From NCBI RefSeq assembly GCF_003071065.1, contig NZ_QCXX01000009.1, positions 124,001-188,000 on the forward strand: a stretch of DNA of 64,000 nt, written 5' to 3'. Within the stretch, counting starts at the first letter, position 1; each line of letters begins with the position of its first letter. Made by a program: the position numbers and the translations under genes. The notes below the pieces were generated by a model, which did not search any database, was not told the origin of the DNA, and worked only from the letters and a program-made list of their open reading frames with translations. The stretch comes from Sphingobacterium athyrii. GTDB lineage: Bacteria > Bacteroidota > Bacteroidia > Sphingobacteriales > Sphingobacteriaceae. Below are positions 34,844 through 43,986 of this stretch, one piece after another.

Positions 34844-36880
34844 ATGAAATATTGTAGCAAGATTTTGCTCTTTATAGGTTATTTTATTGGAATAACCTGT
34901 ATGGCGCAAACAAATGAAAAAATCAACCTTGAAGAGTTATTTGAAAGCTTATCGGAAGAATTACCCGAAGATGCCGATGTAAGCGAATTAAGTGAAAAAT
35001 GGTCCTACTATCTAAAACATCCGATTGACCTCAATAAGACTGACGGGACAGAATTAATCGAATTACAATTTATAGATCCGCTGCTATTGCAGCGTCTGAT
35101 CAATCATCGTCAGGTTTCCGGTGATTTTATTAACGTCCTGGAACTCCAGTCTATTGATGGTTTCGATGCGAAGATCCTCAACTTACTGCTGCCTTTTATT
35201 AAAGTTGGTGAAACCAGTCCATTTACGGGAAGTAAATTCAAAGATTTTTCGCATGAATTTATGCTGCGTTATGGACGGATCCTGGAAAAGCCAAAAGGGT
35301 ACCAAATTACAGATACAACGAAATCCCGATATCTTGGCGATCGCAACCGATATACTATCCGATACCGGGCGAATCTAAAAGATAAAATTCGTTTGGCAAT
35401 TAATATGGAGAAAGATGCCGGCGAACCAATTTTTTACGGTGAACAAAAACTGGGATTTGATTTCTATGGATTAAGTCTATATATTAAAGCCATCGGTCCG
35501 GTCCGAAATCTTGTCATCGGAGACTACGCATTGCAGTTCGGCCAGGGACTTGGCATGTGGAATGGCTTGAGCTTTGGTAAAGGCGGACTAGTGCAGAATA
35601 CTGCACGGCAGGGTATGGGGGTAAAACAATATACCTCGTTGAATGAGGTTGATTTTATGCGGGGAATAACAGGAACATTCCGCTTAGATCGCTTTGAGAT
35701 CACCCCGTATTTTTCCTATCGGGCCATTGACGGCAATGTTGAAGACAATATTGAATCCCGGGTAATTAAGACGATTGCGAAAACAGGACTACATCGAACC
35801 CCAACGGAACAGCGTTATCGAAATGCAGCTCATCAAATGACCTACGGACTGAATGTTTTATGGCGGCACAATCGTTTTAAGGCTGGAATAAATTTTAATC
35901 AATCTCAATTGGATGTTGTCAAAGTCAAGGGCACGAGCAAAAGACAGCAATATGATTTCGAAGGAGATGTGCTGCAGAATATCAGCCTTTACACAAATTA
36001 TACCTTTCGTAATGTGCATCTGTTTGGAGAATATGCCAGTAGTGTAGATGGAGGATCCGCCCTGTTAATGGGAGCAATCGCTAGTTTGCACCCACGTTTA
36101 TCCACCGTAGTCCTTGTTCGGGACTATAAGAAAAACTACCATACTTTTTACGGACAGGGGTTTGGAGAATCGAGTAACACGGCCAATGAAGAGGGAATCT
36201 ATCTAGGGCTTGTATACCAATTGGGAAGAAAATTAGTTTGGTCCAATTATATCGATGTGTTCCGATTTCCCGAAGCTAAATATCAGGCTGACAGTAGTTC
36301 TCTGGGAGCAGACTTCTTTAGCCAGTTTAGTTATATCTGGTATAAGAAAGGGCAGCTTAGTTTAAGGTATCGAAATCGGTTAAAGCAAACTAACTATATG
36401 GGGATGGGGCAGACGGAATCAGGATTGGTAAATAGCTCAAAACAACAGCTGAGACTAGAATTTCAATATAAGCTAAACCGTATCTGGACAATTCGGTACC
36501 GGGCAGAAGGTAATTTGTTTCAGAAGGAATATGAAGATAATAGCTTAGGTTATATGTTTTATCAGGATATCTTCTGGAAACCTGATATGGGAAAGATACA
36601 ATTGAATTCGCGCTTAGCTTATTTTCAAACAGACACGTATGATAATCGGATTTATGCTTATGAGAATGATGTCTTATATGCTTCGGGATTTGGCATGTAT
36701 AATATGAGAGGCTGGCGTACATATCTTAATTTACGATATCGAATAAACCGTCATCTCGATATATGGACAAAGTATGGAATCTATTATTATCCTGACAATG
36801 AGAGAATAGGAACGGCGTTGGATGAGATCATCGGAAATCGAAAGTCCGAAATCAAGGTACAATTAAGATGGCAATTATGA
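34844..36880 (+). CDS. Helix-hairpin-helix protein with predicted outer-membrane beta-barrel, next to comEC
   Basis: A 678-residue exported protein. A signal peptide (KILLFIGYFIGITCMAQ) precedes an acidic helical stretch and then two ComEA-like helix-hairpin-helix motifs (about 60-125): HPIDLNKTDGTELIELQFI and INHRQVSGDFINVLELQSID. The remaining 540 residues are alternating-hydrophobicity strands rich in Tyr, Arg and Gly (for example LSLRYRNRLKQ, RTYLNLRYRINRHLDIWTKY) and the last residues VQLRWQL look like an outer-membrane assembly signal. It overlaps comEC by 4 or 13 bp. HhH domains bind DNA, so a role in DNA uptake is inferred; it is not demonstrated. Confidence 0.8.
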   Translation: MKYCSKILLFIGYFIGITCMAQTNEKINLEELFESLSEELPEDADVSELSEKWSYYLKHPIDLNKTDGTELIELQFIDPLLLQRLINHRQVSGDFINVLELQSIDGFDAKILNLLLPFIKVGETSPFTGSKFKDFSHEFMLRYGRILEKPKGYQITDTTKSRYLGDRNRYTIRYRANLKDKIRLAINMEKDAGEPIFYGEQKLGFDFYGLSLYIKAIGPVRNLVIGDYALQFGQGLGMWNGLSFGKGGLVQNTARQGMGVKQYTSLNEVDFMRGITGTFRLDRFEITPYFSYRAIDGNVEDNIESRVIKTIAKTGLHRTPTEQRYRNAAHQMTYGLNVLWRHNRFKAGINFNQSQLDVVKVKGTSKRQQYDFEGDVLQNISLYTNYTFRNVHLFGEYASSVDGGSALLMGAIASLHPRLSTVVLVRDYKKNYHTFYGQGFGESSNTANEEGIYLGLVYQLGRKLVWSNYIDVFRFPEAKYQADSSSLGADFFSQFSYIWYKKGQLSLRYRNRLKQTNYMGMGQTESGLVNSSKQQLRLEFQYKLNRIWTIRYRAEGNLFQKEYEDNSLGYMFYQDIFWKPDMGKIQLNSRLAYFQTDTYDNRIYAYENDVLYASGFGMYNMRGWRTYLNLRYRINRHLDIWTKYGIYYYPDNERIGTALDEIIGNRKSEIKVQLRWQL

Positions 36881-38967
36881 CTGAATTGAGTTTTTACCAA
36901 AAGCTGGAACGAGTTCCTTTACTAAAGATTGCTACTATTTACGTTGTCGGTTTATTTGCCGCCCCAACGCTGAAGTTTTCGTTCTCCAGCTTTCAATACC
37001 TGCAAGATAGCTTGATTTTATTATCGGGTATCATCCTATGTTGCTTCCTATTTAAGGGTGGGTTGTTTAAATACTGCTATCTTATAGGATATTATATACT
37101 CGTCCTGTTATTTGGCATCTGGCAATTTTGGCGTAGTGACCCGCTTTATATGGAAAACCATTTTTCGCATTTTCAGCTGGACAGTTATGTCGTCGAAATT
37201 GTACAGGAACCCAGCACTAAATCAGAAACCACGAGATTCTCGGTTGAAGTATTAGGTGGTTATATGCAGGATAGTTTCATGGCCACAACGGGTAAGCTGA
37301 TGATTTCATTGAAGGCTACAACGAAAAGGCCATTGCGGTACGCCGATCGGTTGTGGTTGAAAGGGACCATGTCGGCGGTGCCTCCTCCTTTCAATCCGTT
37401 TGAATTTGACTACAGGGAATATTTAAAAGGATCAGCTATCTATCATCAAATTTTTTTGCATCCAAGTAATTATATACGGATTGAAAGAGAAGACTCACAT
37501 TTTCCGGACGTCATGGTTCTGGCTTTGCGGACACGCGAAAGCTTTCTGAAAAAATTAAGGCGCTATTGTAAGAATGAGGAATATTATTCTATTGCAGCAG
37601 CTTTACTGTATGGTTTTCGAGGCGAAATAGACGAAGCAAACATAAAGGCATTTACAAACACGGGAACCATACATGTACTTAGTGTTTCTGGAATGCATGT
37701 AGCGGTACTTTTCGGGTTTCTATCACTCGTGTTTAGGTATATCCCTTGGCCACTAAGATTGAACTGGGTACCTGTTGTTATTACTTTTTCTATTATTTGG
37801 ATCTATGCTTTTATTGCTGGTTTAGATCCACCTATCGTCCGGGCTGCCATTATGATAAGTTTTGTCCTATGTGCACGGCATTTTAAACGAAATAGTTCGA
37901 CTTTAAATGCCTTAGTTGCTGCGGCATCTATTATTCTGCTCTGTGATCCCCGTGCGATTACAAATGTAGGATATCAACTTTCCTTTCTTGCCGTATTGGG
38001 CATGCTGTTATTTTTGCCGATCTTTGAGAAGATCGTTATTGTAAAAAATCCTTTCATACGTTTTTTGAGAGATACAGTTGGTATTTCAATCGCTGCGCAG
38101 GTGTTAACGACGCCATTGACACTTTATTATTTTGGACAGTTTCCGACTTATTTCTTATTGGCTAATCTACTCGTTGGCCTTCCTTCAACCGTCACGATGT
38201 ATCTGGGCTTTTTAATGACGATCAACCCCATTGATTGGTTGAATGAGTTGTTTGGTTTTCTTTTGGAGAATTTCATCGCATGTATACTCTATAGCCTGAA
38301 GGCCATCGACCGTTTGGCATTTTCAACAATTCAAATTGATATCATTGACGGTAATCTTCTTTTTCTTTCGTATGCTGCTGTTTTTTCTTTGTTATATGCC
38401 TATCAATGGAAAGACAGAAAGTATTGCTATCTTGGGTTTCTTTGTGTCGCGGGGATTGTATTTATAACGATCATCCAACAGATAATAGATGAAAATACAG
38501 AGCGATTCCGGATATATAATACAAGAAATGAGCTGACAATAGCCTATTTTAAAAATCAACAGGCTATTATTTATAGCACTTTTGATTCGCTAAATCACAA
38601 AGCGCTGCAATATGCCTGTGGTCGGGAAATCCGTGTATGGGCATCCGAAGGAAACGTTCGATTTATTCCATTAAAAAGTAAAAGTGTAAGGAATAATTAT
38701 CTGGTCGAACTTCCATTCGGAAAAATCGTTGTGATGGAATATTTCAGCAACGAATTACCCTCTGCGGAATTATTGGTTGTCAGAAAGAATGCTATTCAAA
38801 AGCTACCAGCTGCAGTAAACAAAATTTTACCTAGAGAGGTGATTTTGGATGGATCCAATTCCTTGAAAAAATCGTTACAGGCACGAACTATATTAGATAG
38901 TTTGGGGATGAAGAGTTATCTCATAAAAGATAATTTTGCGTATGTTTGGGATAAGGAGAGCTTATGA
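36877..38967 (+). CDS. comEC: ComEC/Rec2-family competence channel
   Basis: An inner-membrane protein thought to carry single-stranded DNA into the cytoplasm. It is about 696 residues. A DUF4131-type N-terminal part with membrane helices and an OB-like loop (about 1-190) is followed by the Competence domain (LLYGFRGEIDEANIKAF, then TGTIHVLSVSGMHVAVLFGF, then DPPIVRAAIMIS). A soluble C-terminal part of about 170 residues follows. It sits where other ComEC proteins have a metallo-beta-lactamase nuclease domain, but I see no HxHxDH motif. The ATGA overlap with the preceding gene favours ATG 36877 over 36868. It also overlaps recQ by 4 bp. Confidence 0.92.
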   Translation: MTELSFYQKLERVPLLKIATIYVVGLFAAPTLKFSFSSFQYLQDSLILLSGIILCCFLFKGGLFKYCYLIGYYILVLLFGIWQFWRSDPLYMENHFSHFQLDSYVVEIVQEPSTKSETTRFSVEVLGGYMQDSFMATTGKLMISLKATTKRPLRYADRLWLKGTMSAVPPPFNPFEFDYREYLKGSAIYHQIFLHPSNYIRIEREDSHFPDVMVLALRTRESFLKKLRRYCKNEEYYSIAAALLYGFRGEIDEANIKAFTNTGTIHVLSVSGMHVAVLFGFLSLVFRYIPWPLRLNWVPVVITFSIIWIYAFIAGLDPPIVRAAIMISFVLCARHFKRNSSTLNALVAAASIILLCDPRAITNVGYQLSFLAVLGMLLFLPIFEKIVIVKNPFIRFLRDTVGISIAAQVLTTPLTLYYFGQFPTYFLLANLLVGLPSTVTMYLGFLMTINPIDWLNELFGFLLENFIACILYSLKAIDRLAFSTIQIDIIDGNLLFLSYAAVFSLLYAYQWKDRKYCYLGFLCVAGIVFITIIQQIIDENTERFRIYNTRNELTIAYFKNQQAIIYSTFDSLNHKALQYACGREIRVWASEGNVRFIPLKSKSVRNNYLVELPFGKIVVMEYFSNELPSAELLVVRKNAIQKLPAAVNKILPREVILDGSNSLKKSLQARTILDSLGMKSYLIKDNFAYVWDKESL

Positions 38968-40865
38968 CTTTAGATAGCATATCAATCTTAAGGCAATATT
39001 GGGGCTTTGAATCATTTCGGCCATTGCAGGAAGAAATTATTCAATCGGTTATTTCGGGTAAAGATACACTCGCTTTACTGCCAACAGGAGGAGGAAAATC
39101 CATTTGTTTTCAGGTGCCAGCTTTGATGATGGAGGGAATCTGCATTGTCGTGACACCGCTGATTGCCCTTATGAAAGATCAGGTAGCACATTTGCGGAAA
39201 AATGGTATTCAAGCCGTTGCCATTTATTCGGGGATGAAAAAGAGAGAGGTGGATATTACCCTGGACAATTGTGTTTATGGGAAAATAAAGTTTCTTTACC
39301 TTTCGCCCGAACGTTTGTACAGTGATCTTGTCCGGGAGCGGATCCGATTTATGAACGTTAATCTATTTGCTATAGACGAAGCGCATTGTATTTCGCAATG
39401 GGGCTATGATTTTAGACCGCCATACCTGGAGCTGGCAAAACTAAAAGAGCTTCATCCAAAAATCCCGTTTTTGGCACTGACTGCAACCGCGACCGAACGA
39501 GTGATCACTGACATCCAGCAAAAGTTAAATTTTCCGAAAGAAAATGTCTTTGTCAAAAGCTTTCTTCGAGATAATTTGGCCTATATGGCTATCGAAGAAG
39601 AGGACAAAATGGGACGGATGGTGCGTATTATTCATAAATTGGGGGGATCGGGTATCGTATACGTCCGGAATCGACGGGAAACGCAGGAAATAGCACGTAT
39701 TCTGATCAATAATGGAATAGCATCAGATTACTATCATGCAGGGCTCTCAGGACAGGAACGCGATCAAAAGCAAGACGCATGGATGACTAATGCTATTCGT
39801 GTTATCGTTGCCACAAATGCGTTTGGAATGGGCATTGATAAGCCAGATGTTCGTTTTGTTATTCACCTGGATCTGCCGGATTCGTTGGAAGCTTATTATC
39901 AGGAAGCCGGTAGGGCGGGTCGGGATGGGAAAAAAGCATATCCTGTTATTCTGTATCAGGAGAATGATAAAAAAAAGCTTGTTGACACCTTGCAGGCTAG
40001 TTTTCCCGATATACCTTTCATCCAGCAAACTTATCACTATCTATGTAATCATTTTCAGGTGCCTTATGGAGCAGGTGAGGGGCTTACGCTGGATTTTGAT
40101 GTAGTCACATTTGCAAAGAAATACCAATTGCCACTGATACCTGTCATGAATGCCATGAAATTTCTGGAACGTGATGGATGGCTAACATTGTCAGAAGCAG
40201 TGACGATACCTTCCCGCTTCAAATTTGAAATTGACAGTACGGAATTGTATAAAATCCAGGTACAATATGCGAAATATGATAAATTAATTAAAGCGATTTT
40301 ACGAACCTATGGCGGTGTCTTCGAAAATTATATCTTGATTAATGAATACGAGTTCGCCAATAAGCTTGGTATTCCGTACGGTCGTGTCGTCGAGCTTTTA
40401 AAATCACTTGAAGCATTGGAGATTGCGAGTTATCTGCCTTCTACCGATTCACCACAGCTGACATTTTTACAAAATCGTGTTGATTATAAGCATCTGTATA
40501 TCGACCATATATTTATTCGCGACCGTCACCGGGTGAAAGAGGGGGAGGTTAATGGAATGATAGATTATATTGAAAAAGCGCATTGTCGTAGTCAGTCACT
40601 ACTACTTTATTTTGGAGAGAAGAATGCCGGCTTTTGTCAGGTATGTGATTTATGTTTAATACGTTTACACAAGGAAAATCAGCGAGCGCAAATCAAGGAA
40701 GAGATCAAGAGCAGCTTGTTGGCAGCACCAAAGAGACTGCATGATCTGGTTGAAAGTTTAACTCTCGGAACCGAAAAAAGAAGAATAGAGATTATCCGTG
40801 ATCTGCTTGACGCCGAAGTAATTCGTCTGGAGGAAAATCTCTATTCCTGGAATACCTTATTTTGA
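38964..40865 (+). CDS. recQ: RecQ-family ATP-dependent DNA helicase
   Basis: A 3'-5' DNA helicase of 633 residues. The helicase core has ESFRPLQEEIIQSVISGKD, Walker A LLPTGGGKSICFQ, the DEAH box AIDEAHCISQWGYDFRPPY, and motif VI QEAGRAGRDGKKA. A zinc-binding site is present as C-x16-C-x2-C-x2-C (HCRSQSLLLYFGEKN to CQVCDLC) and a winged-helix region surrounds it. No HRDC domain is visible, so it is a shorter RecQ paralogue. The 4-bp overlap with comEC suggests a job on incoming or recombining DNA; that link is inference. Confidence 0.93.
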   Translation: MTLDSISILRQYWGFESFRPLQEEIIQSVISGKDTLALLPTGGGKSICFQVPALMMEGICIVVTPLIALMKDQVAHLRKNGIQAVAIYSGMKKREVDITLDNCVYGKIKFLYLSPERLYSDLVRERIRFMNVNLFAIDEAHCISQWGYDFRPPYLELAKLKELHPKIPFLALTATATERVITDIQQKLNFPKENVFVKSFLRDNLAYMAIEEEDKMGRMVRIIHKLGGSGIVYVRNRRETQEIARILINNGIASDYYHAGLSGQERDQKQDAWMTNAIRVIVATNAFGMGIDKPDVRFVIHLDLPDSLEAYYQEAGRAGRDGKKAYPVILYQENDKKKLVDTLQASFPDIPFIQQTYHYLCNHFQVPYGAGEGLTLDFDVVTFAKKYQLPLIPVMNAMKFLERDGWLTLSEAVTIPSRFKFEIDSTELYKIQVQYAKYDKLIKAILRTYGGVFENYILINEYEFANKLGIPYGRVVELLKSLEALEIASYLPSTDSPQLTFLQNRVDYKHLYIDHIFIRDRHRVKEGEVNGMIDYIEKAHCRSQSLLLYFGEKNAGFCQVCDLCLIRLHKENQRAQIKEEIKSSLLAAPKRLHDLVESLTLGTEKRRIEIIRDLLDAEVIRLEENLYSWNTLF

Positions 40866-41705
40866 TTATTTTTCAATCGGAAGGTTGAGTTCTTCTCTGC
40901 CCCATTCAGACCATGAGCCATCGTATACCCGGATATTGGTATGGCCTGAAATATAGGATGCAAAGGCAAGTATAGAAGCGGTTACACCCGAGCCGCAGGA
41001 GAATATATATTCATTACCTGTCGTTTTAAATTGATCAAATTGCTGCTTGAGTTCGTCAGTTGGTTTATAATAGATATCTTTGAGCAATTCTTCAAAAGGT
41101 AAGTTTTTGGAATGGGGGATATGACCACCATTAAGTCCTTTTCTTGGTTCTGGTACTAAACCGCTAAATCTTCCTTTACTTCTGGCATCAAAAATAGCGA
41201 CATTGGCAGCTCTATAATGCGCTAAAATATAGTCCTTGTCGGCATATAGATTTTTCTGAAAATGAGCTTTAAAATTTCCGCCTTTGTCCTGTTGTTTATA
41301 ACTGTCCGCGAGTTTATATTTGTTTTTTTTCCATGCAGGAACTCCACCATTTAAAATGTACACCCGATCAAATCCCATTACCTTAAACATCCACCACGCA
41401 CGTGGACTTGAATAGATTCCCCATCTGTCATATAATACGACTGTACTATTTTGATCAATGCCCAGAGCTTGAACTTCTTTTTCAAAGACCTGTTCAGAGA
41501 CTAAGGTATGTGGCAATTTCGACGCGTGGTCGGAAAACTTTCCCTCGATATCAAAAAACAAAGAATTTGGAAGCAGTTCTAGCTTTGCATCTTTCGATGA
41601 TTGACCGACTTTATCTATGGTACAGTCTAGTAGGATTACATTTCCATTTTGGATCAATACATCCTGAAGTTCGGATGCACTGATTAAGGCTGATTTGAAT
41701 AACAT
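40866..41705 (-). CDS. Sulfurtransferase with two rhodanese domains
   Basis: A 279-residue thiosulfate/3-mercaptopyruvate sulfurtransferase-type protein. The N-terminal inactive rhodanese domain (VVLYDRWGIYSSPRAWWMFK, ILNGGVPAWKK) is followed by a catalytic one with GRFSGLVPEPRKGLNGGHIP and the active-site loop SCGSGVTA. CGSGVTA is typical of the mercaptopyruvate-type branch, whereas thiosulfate rhodaneses usually have CRxGxx loops. No signal peptide is seen, so it is cytoplasmic. It ends next to recQ, convergent and without a gap. Confidence 0.9.
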   Translation of the reverse strand: MLFKSALISASELQDVLIQNGNVILLDCTIDKVGQSSKDAKLELLPNSLFFDIEGKFSDHASKLPHTLVSEQVFEKEVQALGIDQNSTVVLYDRWGIYSSPRAWWMFKVMGFDRVYILNGGVPAWKKNKYKLADSYKQQDKGGNFKAHFQKNLYADKDYILAHYRAANVAIFDARSKGRFSGLVPEPRKGLNGGHIPHSKNLPFEELLKDIYYKPTDELKQQFDQFKTTGNEYIFSCGSGVTASILAFASYISGHTNIRVYDGSWSEWGREELNLPIEK

Positions 41706-41752
41706 AACAATGATCTTATGGATACAAAATTACAAAGCAAACCTATAAAAAC

Positions 41753-41785
41753 AAAGAGGCTGTTCTTTTGGAACAGCCTCTTTTT
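41753..41785 (-). terminator. Terminator of rpsA
   Basis: A 13-bp stem (AAAGAGGCTGTTC with GAACAGCCTCTTT) around TTTTG; on the minus strand it is followed by TGTTTTTATAGG. It lies 19 bp after the rpsA stop. Confidence 0.85.
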
Positions 41786-41803
41786 ATGGATCGAAAATAC
41801 TAA

Positions 41804-43735
41804 TTACTTAGCGTTTTTATCATTTTCCATTTGCTCTTTCAATTGAGCTAATACGTCTAAGTCGCCTAAAGTAGATTTTTCAACAGAATCTTTTACTTTT
41901 TTAACAGCTGAAGACTCAGCTTTAGCGTCTTTTTTACGGTTGTTAGACTCTTCTTTGCGAGCTTCTTCTTTCTCTTCTTCCCAGATACGAGAGTGAGAAA
42001 TTACCAAACGTTTGTTCTCTTTGTTGAACTCGATGATTTTGAATGAAGTAACTTCATCAACTTTCAATGAAGAACCGTCTTCTTTAACAGAGTGTTTAGA
42101 AGGGCAGAAACCTTCAACACCATATTGTAAAGCTACGATATCACCTTTGTCACCAACTTTGATCACAGTACCTTCGTGGATAGAACCTTCAGTGAAGATG
42201 GTCTCGAAAGTATCCCAAGGGTTTTCTTCCAATTGTTTGTGACCTAAAGATAACTTGCGGTTTTCTTCATCTAATTCTAAAACAACTACATCTAATGTTT
42301 CACCAACTTTAGTGAATTCGTTAGGGTGGTTGATTTTTTTAGACCAAGATAAATCAGAGATGTGGATCAAACCGTCGATACCTTCTTCTAACTCAACAAA
42401 TACACCGAAGTTAGTCATGTTTTTAACAACAGCTGTTTGTTTAGAACCTACAGGGTAACGCTCAGTAATGTTTTTCCAAGGATCTGGAGTCAATTGTTTG
42501 ATACCCAAGCTCATTTTACGCTCATCGCGATCTAATGTTAAGATTTGTGCTTCGATCTCGTCACCAACTTTTAAGAACTCTTGTGGAGAACGTAGGTTTT
42601 GAGACCAAGACATTTCAGAAACGTGGATCAAACCTTCAACACCCGGGATGATTTCTAAGAAAGCACCGTAATCAGCAACTGTTACGATTTTACCTTTAAC
42701 TTTAGAACCAACTTCTAACGCTGTATCTAAAGATTCCCAAGGATGCTCAGATAATTGTTTCAATCCTAAAGCAATACGTTTTTTCTCATCATCAAAGTCT
42801 AATACAACAACGTTAATTGTTTGATCAAGCGCCAAAACTTCTTTTGGATGCTCGATACGACCCCAAGAGATATCTGTGATATGCAACAAACCGTCAACAC
42901 CACCTAAGTCGATGAATACACCGAAGTCAGTGATATTTTTAACAGTTCCTTCTAATACTTGACCTTTTTCTAATTTAGCAACGATCTCAGATTTTTGGTT
43001 TTCTAAGTCGTTTTCAATTAATACTTTGTGTGATACGACAACGTTTTTGAATTCGTGGTTGATTTTAACAACTTTGAATTCCATTGTTTTACCCACATAT
43101 ACATCGTAGTCACGGATAGGTTTGATATCGATTTGAGATCCAGGTAAGAATGCTTCAACACCTTTGATGTCAACGATAAGACCACCTTTAGTACGGCTCT
43201 TAACGAAACCAGTAATGATTGCATCATTTTCCAATGCTTCATTGATAGCTTCCCAAGATTTTTGAGTTTTAGCACGTTTACGAGAAAGTACTAATTGACC
43301 GTTAGCATCTTCTTGAGATTCTACGAATACGTCAACTTTGTCACCAATTTTTAATTCTGGTAAGTCACGGAATTCGGATAAAGAAACTAAACCGTCAGAT
43401 TTGAAACCAACATTTAAGACAACGTCTTTGTTGTTGATAGAAACGACAGTACCTTCAATAATTTCACCTTGGTTAACTTGGTTGAAAGTATCTGCGTATT
43501 GTGCTTCAAGTTTAGCGCGTTCAGCTTCGCTATAATTTCCGAAACCTTTGTCATTTGCATCCCAGTCAAATTCACCTTCTGGTGTGATCCAAGTGTTTGA
43601 TTTGATTTCGTCGATTAAGTTTGAATCAGCTTCTGATTCAATTTTTTCAGTGTCTTTCACTACTTTAGTGTCAGCACCTTGTAGCTCTGCGTTTTTCGCT
43701 GCTAATTCTTTTTCTGCTTCTTGTTTTTTTGCCAT
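41804..43735 (-). CDS. rpsA: 30S ribosomal protein S1
   Basis: An RNA-binding ribosomal protein that helps mRNA binding. It is 643 residues with six S1 (OB-fold) repeats. The first two are divergent (about 90-160 and 175-245); the next four are close copies carrying TDFGVFIDLGGVDGLLHITD, ADYGAFLEI, TNFGVFVELEEGIDGLIHIS and a last, more degenerate repeat. An acidic N-terminal extension of about 85 residues and a Lys/Glu-rich C-terminal tail are typical of Bacteroidota S1. Codon use looks strongly biased, as expected for high expression. A clear promoter lies about 40 bp upstream. Confidence 0.97.
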   Translation of the reverse strand: MAKKQEAEKELAAKNAELQGADTKVVKDTEKIESEADSNLIDEIKSNTWITPEGEFDWDANDKGFGNYSEAERAKLEAQYADTFNQVNQGEIIEGTVVSINNKDVVLNVGFKSDGLVSLSEFRDLPELKIGDKVDVFVESQEDANGQLVLSRKRAKTQKSWEAINEALENDAIITGFVKSRTKGGLIVDIKGVEAFLPGSQIDIKPIRDYDVYVGKTMEFKVVKINHEFKNVVVSHKVLIENDLENQKSEIVAKLEKGQVLEGTVKNITDFGVFIDLGGVDGLLHITDISWGRIEHPKEVLALDQTINVVVLDFDDEKKRIALGLKQLSEHPWESLDTALEVGSKVKGKIVTVADYGAFLEIIPGVEGLIHVSEMSWSQNLRSPQEFLKVGDEIEAQILTLDRDERKMSLGIKQLTPDPWKNITERYPVGSKQTAVVKNMTNFGVFVELEEGIDGLIHISDLSWSKKINHPNEFTKVGETLDVVVLELDEENRKLSLGHKQLEENPWDTFETIFTEGSIHEGTVIKVGDKGDIVALQYGVEGFCPSKHSVKEDGSSLKVDEVTSFKIIEFNKENKRLVISHSRIWEEEKEEARKEESNNRKKDAKAESSAVKKVKDSVEKSTLGDLDVLAQLKEQMENDKNAK

Positions 43736-43772
43736 TAATTAATTTTCTCCTTTTTCCTACGTTGTAGGAGTT

Positions 43773-43803
43773 GCAAAGGTACAAAAAAACTTTTAATGCA
43801 AAA
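43773..43803 (-). promoter_or_regulatory. Promoter of rpsA
   Basis: On the minus strand TTTTGC (-33, 43803-43798) and TACCTTTGC (-7, 43781-43773) are 17 nt apart. The leader then contains a small hairpin (CCTAC-AAC-GTAGG) and AAAAAGGAGAAAA just before the ATG, a rare Shine-Dalgarno-like tract in this genome. Confidence 0.75.
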
Positions 43804-43986
43804 TTTTATTTTTCTTATTTTATTGAAAGACTTTCAGTTATACCCAAGTCAGGAAGGTTATAGGCAATTTGGTATTAGGAGCTTCATGTGAATACCTTTC
43901 ATTCATCAGAATAGGAGGACTTTATGTCTCAATGGCAATATAACTTCTTCTTTATAAGGATGCTGTCTTTTTAGATTTTTTGAAGA

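Noticed and set aside
34844..36880. TonB-dependent receptor
   Set aside because: There is no plug domain, no TonB box and no carboxypeptidase-like repeat; the N-terminal part is helix-hairpin-helix instead.
42012..43742. Several plus-strand frames inside rpsA
   Set aside because: All are shadows of the repeated S1 domains, and rpsA is unmistakable on the minus strand.
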